Counted from the first letter of the stretch, positions 29,757-37,391 are shown. The stretch: 37,391 nucleotides of DNA from JAYVYM01 sp046593925 (GCA_046593925.1 JBKJQN010000020.1:1-37391), one strand, 5' to 3'. The notes: generated by a model from the letters alone, not told the origin. A program made the numbers and translations.

Positions 29757-30755
29757 TCAGCCCAGCAGCGAGCTCTCCCCCGCGTCCCAGCAGTGCAGCA
29801 GATGCTCGCCGAAGCGCTCCTCCAGCAGCAGCCCGGCCTGTACGCCGAGCACGACGTCGGCGGCCAGGGATGGCTCGCGGGCCAGCAGGTCGGCGAGCAG
29901 CCCGCGGCGCAGGACCTGCTCGTGCACGGCGTCCGCCTCAACGTGCTCGTCGTAGAAGCGCTGACCGGCCGTGCCGCAAGAGAGCCGCGCGAAGGCAGCC
30001 GACAGCCGCCGCGAGCCCGGCGAGCTGGTCACCTCGATCATCGCGAACTGACCGACGGCGACGCCCCGCAGCGATCGGTGCAGGCCGCCGAGCGACATCA
30101 GGTTGACCGGCGCCAGGGTCACCGCGGGGGCGGCGTCGACGTAGCGACCGTGCACCGGCTCCAGGTCCAGCTCGCGCATCATGTCGGCGAACAGCTCGGC
30201 GTGCATCCGCTCGCGCCGGCCCGCGCCGTACTCGTCGTGCTGCACGCTGACGTACGACGCCTTCGCCTGGCCCTCGAGGCGCGGCACCACGAACGACTGC
30301 GGGTCACCCTCCATCAGGTGGTACACCGACCGGTGCGCGACGTACTCACGCAGCTGCTCCCGGGTGCCGCGACGCGACAGGTGCCAGGACGGGCCGCTGC
30401 CATCGACCGGCTCGAGCAGCAGCGGCGCGAGCACCGCGTCGACGTCGTCGCCGCCGGCCGAGTCGGCGCGCAGCGCGGCCAGGAACACCCGCTCGAGCAG
30501 CCGCCGGAAACGCAGCACCTCGGGGTCCCACTCACGCTCCGCGTCGACACCCGGCAGACCGCGGTAGTGCAGCGCGTACGCCAGGTGCAGGGCGAGCTGC
30601 AGGTCTCCGCCGTACGGGTCGGGCTCGCCGACGATCAGGGGCAACGCCGCACCGGCGGTCAACGACGCGAGCAGCGCCCCGGAAAGCGGCCCGCGGGCAC
30701 CAGGCAGCACCGGGGTGGGAGCAGTCGTCGTCACGTCCACAGTCTGCGCCGCCAC
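29757..30755 (-). CDS. Iron-containing redox enzyme of the heme-oxygenase-like (HDO) family
   Basis: The 332-aa protein belongs, by pattern, to the heme-oxygenase-like diiron oxidase/oxygenase families. It is helical throughout, with candidate metal-ligand segments QHDEYGAGRRERMHAELF (172-189) and RFYDEHVEADAVHEQ (266-280), rich in His, Asp and Glu. Known members oxidise fatty acids, amino acids or guanidines; the substrate here is unknown. The GTG start (30755) lies 15 bp after the coxG stop on the same strand, so it is probably read with the cox cluster. Another GTG (30740) is possible. The CDGSH protein gene next door could supply electrons, an inference from proximity. Confidence 0.8.
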   Translation of the reverse strand: MAAQTVDVTTTAPTPVLPGARGPLSGALLASLTAGAALPLIVGEPDPYGGDLQLALHLAYALHYRGLPGVDAEREWDPEVLRFRRLLERVFLAALRADSAGGDDVDAVLAPLLLEPVDGSGPSWHLSRRGTREQLREYVAHRSVYHLMEGDPQSFVVPRLEGQAKASYVSVQHDEYGAGRRERMHAELFADMMRELDLEPVHGRYVDAAPAVTLAPVNLMSLGGLHRSLRGVAVGQFAMIEVTSSPGSRRLSAAFARLSCGTAGQRFYDEHVEADAVHEQVLRRGLLADLLAREPSLAADVVLGVQAGLLLEERFGEHLLHCWDAGESSLLG

Positions 30756-30770
30756 GGCCGGTACTGCGAA

Positions 30771-31499
30771 CTACCTGCGCAGCGCCCGGAAGATCAGCGC
30801 GAGCAGGGCCAGCACAGCCAGCACCGGGAGCAGGCGCTTGGCGACCGGTAGACCGGCCGTGTCCAGCAGGTCGATCGCCTCGGCCTGCTTGCGGGCCGGA
30901 CGCGGCTGCGCCGGAGCAGCAGCGGGGACGGGATCCGCGACGGGAGCGGCCTGCGCGACCGTCTCGGCGACCGCGATGTCGATGCCGCTGGTGGGGGGCG
31001 GACCGGCAGACAGTCCCGTCGCCGGGTCCTTCGCGGCAGCCTCGCCGGTCGGCGTGCCCTCCTGGATCTCCTCGGACAGGCAGGCGGCGAACTGGTCGAC
31101 CAGCTTCGCGCTGACATCGGCGAGCACGCCGCGGCCGAACTGCGCCGGCTTGCCGGTGATCGCCAGGTCGGTGTCGACCTCGATATCGGTGTTGGCGCCC
31201 TTGTCGATGAGCCGGCAGGTGATGGTGGCCTTGGCGGTACCGGTGCCGCGGGTCTCCTTGCCGCTGGCGTCGATGACCGCGATGCCGCCGGGCTCGTCGA
31301 GCTGGACGAACTTGGCGTTCCCGCCGTACGTCAGGTTGATCGGGCCGAGCTTGACCTTGACCTGACCGGTGAAGCTGTCGCCGTCACGGGTGAGCAGCTT
31401 GGCGCCCGGCATGCACGGCGCGATCCGCTCGACGTCGAGCAGCACCTTCCAGGCCTCGTCGCGGGGCACGGGGACGGTGAAGCGGTTCTCGAGCTTCAT
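30771..31499 (-). CDS. coxG: CoxG family protein with C-terminal membrane anchor
   Basis: CoxG has an SRPBCC/START-like fold and in carboxidotrophs is needed to attach CO dehydrogenase to the cytoplasmic membrane. The 242-aa product opens MKLENRFTVPVPRDEAWKVL and continues with VERIAPCMPGAKLL, the family signature. Residues 1-150 are the fold. Residues 155-212 are a Pro/Ala-rich linker. The end (RLLPVLAVLALLALIFRAL) is one hydrophobic helix followed by Arg-Arg, fitting a tail anchor. ATG 31499 overlaps the stop of the MobA-like gene (ATGA). The same family also occurs with other molybdenum hydroxylases. Confidence 0.9.
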   Translation of the reverse strand: MKLENRFTVPVPRDEAWKVLLDVERIAPCMPGAKLLTRDGDSFTGQVKVKLGPINLTYGGNAKFVQLDEPGGIAVIDASGKETRGTGTAKATITCRLIDKGANTDIEVDTDLAITGKPAQFGRGVLADVSAKLVDQFAACLSEEIQEGTPTGEAAAKDPATGLSAGPPPTSGIDIAVAETVAQAAPVADPVPAAAPAQPRPARKQAEAIDLLDTAGLPVAKRLLPVLAVLALLALIFRALRR

Positions 31500-32110
31500 G
31501 CGGGCTGCACTCTCCTGTGGTGGGGGGTGGTGGCGGGTCGGGGCAGGGCGGCCAGGTCGGCGGGGGTGTCGACGTCGTACGCCGAGCCGGTGTCGTCGCA
31601 GGGCACGGCGGTGACGCGGTCGGGGTGGGCGCGCAACCAGCTGCGGGCACCGGCGTCGCCCTCGGCCAGCGCGGCAACGTCGGCCCAGACGGACCGGTCG
31701 AGCAGGACCGGGTTGCGGGGGCGACCGGAATAGGTCGCGACTGCGGCGACGGCGCCGCCGGCCCAGGCGGTACGCAACCGCTCGACGGCGGCACTGCCGA
31801 CCAGCGGCTGGTCGACCAGAGCAACGACGCAGGCACCCGCGGTGGCCGGCAGGCCGGCGAGTCCGGCACGCAGCGACGCGCCCATGCCGGTGCTCCAGTC
31901 CTGAGCAACCACGACATCGGGCAGTCCGGCGGCAGCCCGCACCCGGTCGGCCTGTGCACCGACCACGAGCACGACCGGGTCGCAGCCACCCTCGCGCAGC
32001 ACACGTGCGGCGCGCTGTACGAGCAGCTCGCCCTCCCACTCGACGAGGGCCTTGGGGCCGCCGTAGCGCGAGCCGGAGCCGGCCGCCAGCAGCAGACCGG
32101 CGACGCTCAC
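31496..32110 (-). CDS. MobA-like nucleotidyltransferase (molybdenum cofactor cytidylyl/guanylyltransferase family)
   Basis: The 204-aa protein begins VSVAGLLLAAGSGSRYGGPK, the nucleotide-binding loop of MobA/MocA-type transferases. It also has DQPLVG near 110 (metal site) and YSGRPRNPVLL. In xanthine-oxidase-family clusters such enzymes make molybdopterin cytosine dinucleotide, the cofactor of CO dehydrogenase. A MocA-like cytidylyl role is therefore likely but not proven by motifs. GTG 32110 overlaps the upstream XdhC stop, and its own stop overlaps coxG, so it is locked into the cluster. Confidence 0.86.
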   Translation of the reverse strand: MSVAGLLLAAGSGSRYGGPKALVEWEGELLVQRAARVLREGGCDPVVLVVGAQADRVRAAAGLPDVVVAQDWSTGMGASLRAGLAGLPATAGACVVALVDQPLVGSAAVERLRTAWAGGAVAAVATYSGRPRNPVLLDRSVWADVAALAEGDAGARSWLRAHPDRVTAVPCDDTGSAYDVDTPADLAALPRPATTPHHRRVQPA

Positions 32111-33258
32111 GTCGCGACGACCGTGCGGCGTCGTACGCCGTCGTGGCCGACCCCGTGGTGGATGTCGCCGCCGGTCTCGCCGAGCGGCCGACCGCTGCCG
32201 CCCCAGCGGTCCCGGACGATCTCGGCGGCGATCGACACGGCGGTCTCCTCCGGCGTACGGGCACCGAGGTCGAGGCCGATCGGTGAGTGCAGCCTGGTCA
32301 GCTCCTGCTCGGCGACGCCGGCCTCGCGCAGCTTGCCCTGCCGGTCGTCGTGGGTGCGCCGGCTGCCCATCGCGCCGATGTAGCCGGCCCTCGAGCGCAG
32401 CGCGACCTCGAGCAGCGGGACGTCGAACTTCGGGTCGTGGGTGAGCACGCACAGCGCGGTGCGCTCGTCGACCCGGCCGGCCTCGAGCTCGGCAGCCAGA
32501 TAGCGGTGCGGCCAGTCGCAGACGACCTCGTGCGCCTCGGGGAAGCGCCGGGCGGTCGCGAAGACCGGTCGGGCGTCGCAGACCGTCACGCGATAGCCCA
32601 GGAAGACCCCGGCCCGCGCCACCGCGCCGGCGAAGTCGGTGGCGCCGAACACCAGCATCCGCGGCGGCGGCGTGAAGGCCTGCACGAACACGGCGACCTC
32701 GTCGACCCGGCGCTCGCCGTGCGGGCCGTAGTGCCGGGTGCCGGTCTGGCCCTGGGCCAGCATCCCGCGGGCGTCGTCGGTGACCGCCACGTCGAGGCCC
32801 TCGGTGCCGAGCGTGCCGCCGGCGCCCTCGGGGGTCACCGCCAGCAGTGCGCCGAGCGGCGCGGGACCGTTGACGACGGTGGCGAGCGCGACCGGCTCGT
32901 CGGCCAGCAGCCGGTCGAGCACGCCGCGCAGGACGACCCGCTCGGCTTCGCCGACAGGCTGAACCAGCACGTCTAGGATGCCGCCGCAGGTCAGGCCGAC
33001 CGAGAAGGCCGTCTCGTCGCTGATGCCGTAGGTCTCGACGACCGCGGCGTCGTCGGCCAGCACCTGGCCGGCGAGCTCGTACAGCGCGCCCTCGACGCAG
33101 CCGCCGCTGACGCTGCCGACGGCCTCGCCGTCCACGTCGACGGCCATCGCGGCGCCGGGCGGCCGCGGCGAGCTGCCGCTCACCCCGACCACGGTGGCCA
33201 GCCCGAAGCGCTGGCCGGACTCGATCCAGGCCCTCAGCTCTGCCGCGACGTCACGCAC
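32107..33258 (-). CDS. coxF: XdhC/CoxF-family molybdenum-enzyme maturation factor
   Basis: The 383-aa protein has the N-terminal XdhC/CoxI domain (GLATVVGVSGSSPRPPGAAM, 19-38; SVSGGCVEGALYE, then LTCGGILDVLV). A C-terminal Rossmann domain begins LVFGATDFAGAVARAG and ends with IGAMGSRRTH and LHSPIGLDLGARTPEETA. Family members bind mature cofactor and help place the sulfido ligand in the hydroxylase. GTG 33258 starts at RDVAAELRAWIESG and overlaps the coxE stop by 8 nt; its stop overlaps the MobA-like GTG. The coxF name follows the cluster order and the typical domain pair. Confidence 0.88.
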   Translation of the reverse strand: MRDVAAELRAWIESGQRFGLATVVGVSGSSPRPPGAAMAVDVDGEAVGSVSGGCVEGALYELAGQVLADDAAVVETYGISDETAFSVGLTCGGILDVLVQPVGEAERVVLRGVLDRLLADEPVALATVVNGPAPLGALLAVTPEGAGGTLGTEGLDVAVTDDARGMLAQGQTGTRHYGPHGERRVDEVAVFVQAFTPPPRMLVFGATDFAGAVARAGVFLGYRVTVCDARPVFATARRFPEAHEVVCDWPHRYLAAELEAGRVDERTALCVLTHDPKFDVPLLEVALRSRAGYIGAMGSRRTHDDRQGKLREAGVAEQELTRLHSPIGLDLGARTPEETAVSIAAEIVRDRWGGSGRPLGETGGDIHHGVGHDGVRRRTVVAT

Positions 33259-34591
33259 CGACCGCTCCCCTCGTCCGTACCGGAGATCTTCGGCGACCCA
33301 GCACCACGGCGGCGAGGTGCTCGTACGCCGCCAGGCTGTGGCCCTCGACGAAGTCATCAACGTGCGGCAGAGCGGCCGCCATGCCGCCGGCCACCGGCGT
33401 GAAGCCGGGCGCAGCCTTGCGCGGGTTGGACCAGACCACCCGGTGGGCAAGCCGGGACAGCCGCTGGACCTGCTCGCCGAGCAGCGTCGGGTCGTCGCGC
33501 TCCCAGCCGTCGGACAGGATCACCACGACCGCGCCGCGGGCGGTGCCGCGCTGACCCCACCGGTCCAGGAACTCCTTCAGCAGCACCCCGAGCCGGGTGC
33601 CGCCGCCCGCGTCGGGTGCCAGCTCGTTGACCAGTCCGAGCGCGACGTCGGGGTCGCGGTGCGCCATCTCGCGGGTCACCCGCGACAGCCGGGTGCCAAG
33701 GACGAAGACCTCGGTGTGGGCGCGGCCCCGACGGGCTGCGGCGTGCGCGAAGCGCAGCAGGGCGTCGGCGTAGGAGTCCATCGAGCCGCTCACATCGACG
33801 AGCAGCACGACCCGCCGCGGCCTGCTGGCGGCGCGGTGGCGACGCAGTGGGGCGGGCTCCCCGCCGGCCCGCAGCCAGGCCCGCAGGGTCCGGTCCGGAT
33901 CGACCGGGCCGCGCGGCGAAGGCCGTTTGCGACGGGTGCTGCGGGCCTCGCCCGGCAGCTGAAGCAGGGCGAGCAGGCGATGCAGCTCCGCGCGCTCCTG
34001 AGCGCTGAGCTGCGAGACGTCACGGTGCCGCAGCTGTTCAACCGAGCTGGCGGTGGCCGCGCCCTTGACGTCCTCTCCGTCGCCGTCGCCCTGACCAGGC
34101 GGGCTGCCGCTGTCCGCGACCACCCGCAGCGCCGGCTTGGACAGTCGCTGCCGCCGCACGATGGTCCCGGGCCGGTCGCCGAAGTACGCGGCGAAGGCCG
34201 CGTCGTAGCGGCCGATCTCCTCGTCACTCGCGCAGAGAGTCAGCCGGCCGGCCCAGTAGACGTCGTCGTGCCGGGCGGGGTCGAGCGCAGCGACGGCCTG
34301 CACCGCGGCCTGGACGCGCTCCGGGGAGGCCCCCACGCCGGCTGCCCGCAGGGTGCACGCCAGCCCCACAACGGTGTCGACAGCGTCGTACGGCGGGCCG
34401 GGCTGGGCGGCCACCGAGCCTGCGCGCAGCCGCGCGTAACTCGTCGGGGTCGTGCGTCCGGTCCCGGCTGGCTGATGGCCTGACGGGCTCGGGTCTGACG
34501 ACCGCTGTCCTGACGGCGCGGGACCGGCTGACCGCTGTTCTGACGGCACAGCGTCAGACGGTGAGGGCACGGTTGACCATCTCACCGACAT
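33251..34591 (-). CDS. coxE: CoxE-like von Willebrand factor A domain protein
   Basis: CoxE works with the AAA+ ATPase CoxD to finish the metal site of CO dehydrogenase. In this 446-aa frame the VWA domain occupies about 255-430, with the metal-binding MIDAS motif DVSGSMDSY (266-274) and LSDGWERDDP further on. The middle (65-160) resembles the CoxE helical region. The first 50 residues are unusual: three degenerate decapeptides of the type PSxQRSxxPx. The start is uncertain: ATG 34591 overlaps coxD by 38 nt, while GTG 34549 lies 4 nt after the coxD stop and skips part of the unclear leader. The product is probably cytoplasmic. Confidence 0.86.
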   Translation of the reverse strand: MSVRWSTVPSPSDAVPSEQRSAGPAPSGQRSSDPSPSGHQPAGTGRTTPTSYARLRAGSVAAQPGPPYDAVDTVVGLACTLRAAGVGASPERVQAAVQAVAALDPARHDDVYWAGRLTLCASDEEIGRYDAAFAAYFGDRPGTIVRRQRLSKPALRVVADSGSPPGQGDGDGEDVKGAATASSVEQLRHRDVSQLSAQERAELHRLLALLQLPGEARSTRRKRPSPRGPVDPDRTLRAWLRAGGEPAPLRRHRAASRPRRVVLLVDVSGSMDSYADALLRFAHAAARRGRAHTEVFVLGTRLSRVTREMAHRDPDVALGLVNELAPDAGGGTRLGVLLKEFLDRWGQRGTARGAVVVILSDGWERDDPTLLGEQVQRLSRLAHRVVWSNPRKAAPGFTPVAGGMAAALPHVDDFVEGHSLAAYEHLAAVVLGRRRSPVRTRGAVGA

Positions 34592-35465
34592 CGAGCTTGG
34601 CGGCGCGGTCCATGTCCTCGCGGTACTTCAGTACCGCGCCGAGGGTGGCCGTCGCCGTGTCGGCGTCGAGCCGCTCGGCGCCGAGCGCCACCAGGGCCTG
34701 CGCCCAGTCCAAAGTTTCGGCGACCCCTGGCGGCTTGAGCAGGTCCTCGCGCCGCAACGCCTGTGAGGCGCTGGCGACCTGCGCGGCGAGCGCGGCGGAC
34801 GCCTCCGGTACGCGACGCCGCACGATCGCGACCTCCCGCTCGAAGGACGGGTGCTCCACCCAGTGGTAGAGGCAGCGCCGCTTGAGCGCGTCGTGGACCT
34901 CGCGGGTGCGGTTGGACGTGACGATGACGACCGGCGGCACCTCGGCCCGGATGGTGCCGAGCTCAGGGACGGTGACCGTGTAGTCCGACAGCACCTCCAG
35001 CAGGAAGGCCTCGAACTCGTCGTCGGCCCGATCGACCTCGTCCACCAGCAGCACACTCGGCGTGATCTCGAGAGCGGCGAGCAGCGGCCGGGCGAGCAGG
35101 AAGCGCCGGCTGTAGACCTCGGCCTCCAGCCGCTCGGCGTCGGCGCTGCCGGCGGCCTCGGCCGCCCGCAGGTGCAGGAGTTGGCGTGGGAAGTCCCAGT
35201 CGTACAGCGCCTGGCTGGCGTCGATTCCCTCGTAGCACTGCAAGCGCAGCTCGGTGGCGCCGAGGACCTCGGCGAGCGCGTGCGCCAGCGAGGTCTTGCC
35301 GGTGCCGGCCTCACCCTCGAGCAGCAGCGGGCGCGGCAGGGCCAGCGCCAGGTAGGACGCGGTCGCCACCCCGGAGTCGGCGAGGTAGCCGACCCGTTCG
35401 AGCAGACGTGCCAGGTCGGCGGGGCTCGCCACCCCTGCAGGGAGCAGGCCCCGCCGACCCTCCAC
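34554..35465 (-). CDS. coxD: CoxD-like MoxR-type AAA+ ATPase
   Basis: The 303-aa AAA+ ATPase has Walker A GEAGTGKTS (51-59), Walker B VLLVDEVDRAD (138-148) and a sensor-1-like segment VIVTSNRTREVHDALKRRC. MoxR ATPases act with VWA partners as metal-site chaperones; CoxD is required for the copper-sulfur addition to the CO-dehydrogenase active site in Oligotropha. The coxD-coxE adjacency is the usual one. GTG 35465 shares one base with the coxM stop (TAGTG). Confidence 0.92.
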   Translation of the reverse strand: MEGRRGLLPAGVASPADLARLLERVGYLADSGVATASYLALALPRPLLLEGEAGTGKTSLAHALAEVLGATELRLQCYEGIDASQALYDWDFPRQLLHLRAAEAAGSADAERLEAEVYSRRFLLARPLLAALEITPSVLLVDEVDRADDEFEAFLLEVLSDYTVTVPELGTIRAEVPPVVIVTSNRTREVHDALKRRCLYHWVEHPSFEREVAIVRRRVPEASAALAAQVASASQALRREDLLKPPGVAETLDWAQALVALGAERLDADTATATLGAVLKYREDMDRAAKLDVGEMVNRALTV

Positions 35466-36319
35466 TAGAGCCCCGCCGCCTTGACCAAGGCGCGCCTGGT
35501 GAGCACCTGGGCGAGGTGGCGCCGGTAGTCGGCCTTGCCCCCGAGGTCCTCGGGCGGGGTCGTGCCGTCGGCGGCGTGCGCCGCCGCCGCCGCGATCGCA
35601 CCGACCTCGGCCGGGGCGCCCCGCAGGGCGTCCTCGACCGCGGTCGCCCGAACGGGCGTCGAGCCCATATTGGTCAGGCCGACCCGGGCCTCGGCGATGG
35701 TGCCGTTCTCCCGTCGTACTGCGACCGCCGCCCCGACGATCGCCCAGGCCTGCGCAACCCGGTTGAACTTCTCGTAGTGCACACCCCAGGTGCCCTCGAG
35801 CTTGGGGATGCGCACCTCCACGAGCAGCTCGTCGGGCGACAGCGACGTCTGCAGGTAGTCCTGGAAGAAGTCGGCGGCGGCGATCGAACGCCGTCCGCCG
35901 GGACCTTCCGCGACCAGCTGCGCGTCAAGCGCGACCGCCACGGCGGCCAGGTCGCCCGCCGGGTCGGCGTGCGCCAGGGCGCCACCGAAGGTGCCGCGGT
36001 GACGCACCGAGGGGTCGGCGACCGTGGCGGTGGCCTCGGCGACCAGGGCAGCGTGCTGGCGTACCAGCGGGTCGGTCACGACGTCGCTGTGCCTGGTCAT
36101 CGCGCCGATGACCAGGTCGCCGCCGTCCTCCCGGACGCCGCGCAGCTCACCGATCTTGCGTAGGTCGACCAGAATTGACGGGTAGCTCAGCCGGAGCCGC
36201 AGCACCGGGATGAGGCTCTGCCCGCCGGCGAGGACCTTGGCGTCTTCGTCGGCCGCCAGGGCGGCGATCGCGTCGGCAACGGACTCCGGCGCGACGTAGT
36301 CGAACTGGGCGGGGATCAC
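35465..36319 (-). CDS. coxM: CO-dehydrogenase-type FAD-binding medium subunit
   Basis: The medium chain of a three-subunit molybdenum hydroxylase; it passes electrons from the iron-sulfur chain to FAD and the respiratory chain. The 284-aa product has the two FAD pyrophosphate motifs, AGGQSLIP (31-38) and GTFGGALAHADPAGD (about 109-123), and a C-terminal CO_deh_flav_C domain. Length is normal. GTG 36319 overlaps the coxL stop as GTGA. Without coxL's active-site loop, CO is the likely but unproven substrate. Confidence 0.93.
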   Translation of the reverse strand: MIPAQFDYVAPESVADAIAALAADEDAKVLAGGQSLIPVLRLRLSYPSILVDLRKIGELRGVREDGGDLVIGAMTRHSDVVTDPLVRQHAALVAEATATVADPSVRHRGTFGGALAHADPAGDLAAVAVALDAQLVAEGPGGRRSIAAADFFQDYLQTSLSPDELLVEVRIPKLEGTWGVHYEKFNRVAQAWAIVGAAVAVRRENGTIAEARVGLTNMGSTPVRATAVEDALRGAPAEVGAIAAAAAHAADGTTPPEDLGGKADYRRHLAQVLTRRALVKAAGL

Positions 36320-37270
36320 AGGACGCTCTCCCCAGCCGATGCTGCGCCGGCGGTGCTGCCGGTGGACGTGCCGCCGTATGCGACGGTGCCGGCCGTCGCG
36401 CGCTCCGCGCCGCTGCCGTTGATGGCCCGCCAGACCCGCTCCGGGGTCGCCGGCATGTCGATGTTGTTGACGCCGAACTGCCGTAGGACGTCCACGACCG
36501 CGTTGATCACGGCCGGCGTGGACGCGATCGTCCCAGCCTCGCCGACACCCTTGACGCCGAGCGGGTTGCTCGTCGCGGGGGTCTCGGTGCGACCGGTGTC
36601 GAAGTGCGGCAGGTCGGGCGCCGCGGGTACCAGGTAGTCGACCAGCGAGCCGGTCGTCAGGTTGCCCTCGGCGTCGTAGACAGCCTCCTCGTACAGCGCC
36701 TGCGCAATGCCCTGGGCTAGGCCGCCGTGCACCTGGCCCTCGACGATCACCGGGTTGACGATTTTGCCGATGTCATCGACGCAGACGTACTTGCGGATCT
36801 TGGTGAACCCGGTCTCGGTGTCGATCTCGACCGCGCACAGGTGGGTGCCGTGCGGGTAGCTGAAGTTCTCCGGGTCGTAGACGTAGTCGCTGTCGAGCGT
36901 GGGCTCCATGCCGTCCGGGAGGTTGTGCGCGGCGAACGTCGCGAGCGCCACCTCCTGGATCGTCAGGCTGGCCTCGGGCGAGCCCTTGACGGTGAACTTC
37001 CCGCCGCCGAACTCGACGTCGTCCTCGTTGGCCTCGAGCAGGTGGGCGGCGATCCGCTTGGCCTTCTCGATGACCTTGCCGGTGGCCTTGTGGATCGCGA
37101 CGCCGCCGACGACCAGCGAGCGCGAGCCGTAGGTGTCCATGCCCTTGTGGCTGGAGCGGGTGTAGCCGGCGACGAGCTCGACGTCCTCGAACGGCACGCC
37201 GAGCGAGTCGGCCACGATTTGGCTCCACGAGGTGTGGTGGCCCTGGCCGTGCGGTGTCGCGCCGGAGTCG
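36316..37270 (-). CDS. coxL: CO-dehydrogenase-type large subunit, C-terminal part only, 5' end lost at a rearrangement
   Basis: About 315 C-terminal codons of the molybdenum-binding chain (about 800 aa in full). Visible are SGATPHGQGHHTSWSQIVAD, DTYGSRSLVVGG, YPHGTHLCAVEID, GQVHGGLAQGIAQALYEEAVY, and VKGVGEAGTIASTPAV with the catalytic Glu of the family. The frame stays open to 37347, but upstream of about 37268 it reads antisense to a plus-strand coxL copy, so an ATG start there is spurious. The loop AYxCSFR (form I) or its form II variant, which tells true CO dehydrogenase, lies in the missing half. coxS is also not present. Whether an intact gene exists in the cell cannot be told. Confidence 0.88.
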
Positions 37271-37391
37271 GCCTCGATCCGCATGCTGCCGACCGGCAAG
37301 GTCGAGGTCGTCTCCGGGGCCACCCCGCACGGCCAGGGCCACCACACCTCGTGGAGCCAGATCGTCGCGGACTCCCTCGGCGTCCCCTTCG
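37188..37391. repeat. Inverted repeat of two coxL copies, 78-bp arms
   Basis: Arms 37188-37265 and 37314-37391 are reverse complements at 69 of 78 positions, including a perfect 35-bp stretch (37220-37254 with 37325-37359). The 48-bp spacer is itself partly palindromic around 37292. The right arm is cut by the window edge, so the true length is unknown. Confidence 0.92.
37265..37391 (+). CDS. coxL: Second coxL fragment, plus strand, running off the window
   Basis: The plus strand codes for ESASIRMLPTGKVEVV (from 37265), then SGATPHGQGHHTSWSQIVAD and SLGVPF to the window end. This is the internal CoxL segment preceding and repeating what the minus-strand gene encodes at 37188-37267. Over the 26 codons shared with the minus copy all nine base differences are third-position and silent. 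It has no start codon of its own here. It is either a second coxL gene entering head-to-head or an assembly join. Confidence 0.72.

Noticed and set aside
29381..29941. Minus-strand frame of 186 codons across the 29371-29756 gap
   Set aside because: Its first part is out of frame with the diiron-protein gene and the rest is Arg/Pro-rich without any recognisable motif.
37271..37347. N-terminal extension of the minus-strand coxL frame to an ATG at 37347
   Set aside because: These codons are antisense to a clear plus-strand CoxL segment and do not resemble the CoxL sequence expected before SGATPHGQG.

Overview
The window is one block of a high-GC actinobacterial chromosome. GTG starts are frequent, 4-nt stop/start overlaps are the rule, and the order gatA-gatC / ACT protein / ligA / MetE-like / mnmA / cysteine desulfurase / etfA-etfB matches the order I know from mycobacteria (the Rv3011c-Rv3029c neighbourhood). 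A classical GlgE pathway operon and an aerobic CO-dehydrogenase-type accessory set also point to Actinomycetia. I cannot name a genus; something near the Frankiales/Geodermatophilales is a guess. Both ends cut genes: gatA on the left, coxL on the right.

Region 1 (1-12246) is conserved housekeeping. It holds the amidotransferase genes gatA/gatC, a divergent ACT-domain protein, a membrane GGDEF-EAL cyclic-di-GMP enzyme, then a long minus-strand series: enoyl-CoA hydratase, etfB, etfA, cysteine desulfurase, mnmA, a MetE-like protein and ligA. Desulfurase and MnmA work together in tRNA 2-thiolation. The flavoprotein pair and the hydratase belong to acyl-CoA oxidation. Between etfA and the desulfurase lie 352 bp of non-coding DNA with diverged direct, inverted and 19-bp tandem repeats.

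Region 2 (12301-25251) is an alpha-glucan/trehalose module. An unrecognised acidic protein overlaps glgX (debranching). glgP (phosphorylase) faces it. Divergent from glgP, glgE-treS-mak-glgB run as a four-gene operon with 4-nt overlaps: trehalose to maltose (TreS), maltose to maltose 1-phosphate (Mak), polymerisation (GlgE), branching (GlgB). A hairpin sits on the glgB stop codon, followed by a broken TetR-family regulator gene.

Region 3 (25819-29370) holds a thioredoxin-TPR protein, an isobutyryl-CoA-mutase-type large subunit without its B12 subunit, a zinc-ribbon NUDIX hydrolase and a coupled CDGSH-type iron-sulfur protein. A 386-bp gap follows, with simple repeats and an AT-rich inverted repeat.

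Region 4 (29757-37391, minus strand) is a molybdenum-hydroxylase cluster in the order coxL-coxM-coxD-coxE-xdhC/coxF-mobA-like-coxG, almost all overlapping, with a heme-oxygenase-like diiron protein 15 bp behind coxG. The right edge carries the strangest signal: the minus-strand coxL stops being coxL near 37265, and the plus strand then encodes the same CoxL segment again with only synonymous differences, making a head-to-head inverted repeat of two distinct coxL copies. It is either a real rearrangement or a contig-end artefact. I found no tRNA, rRNA, CRISPR array or intact mobile element.
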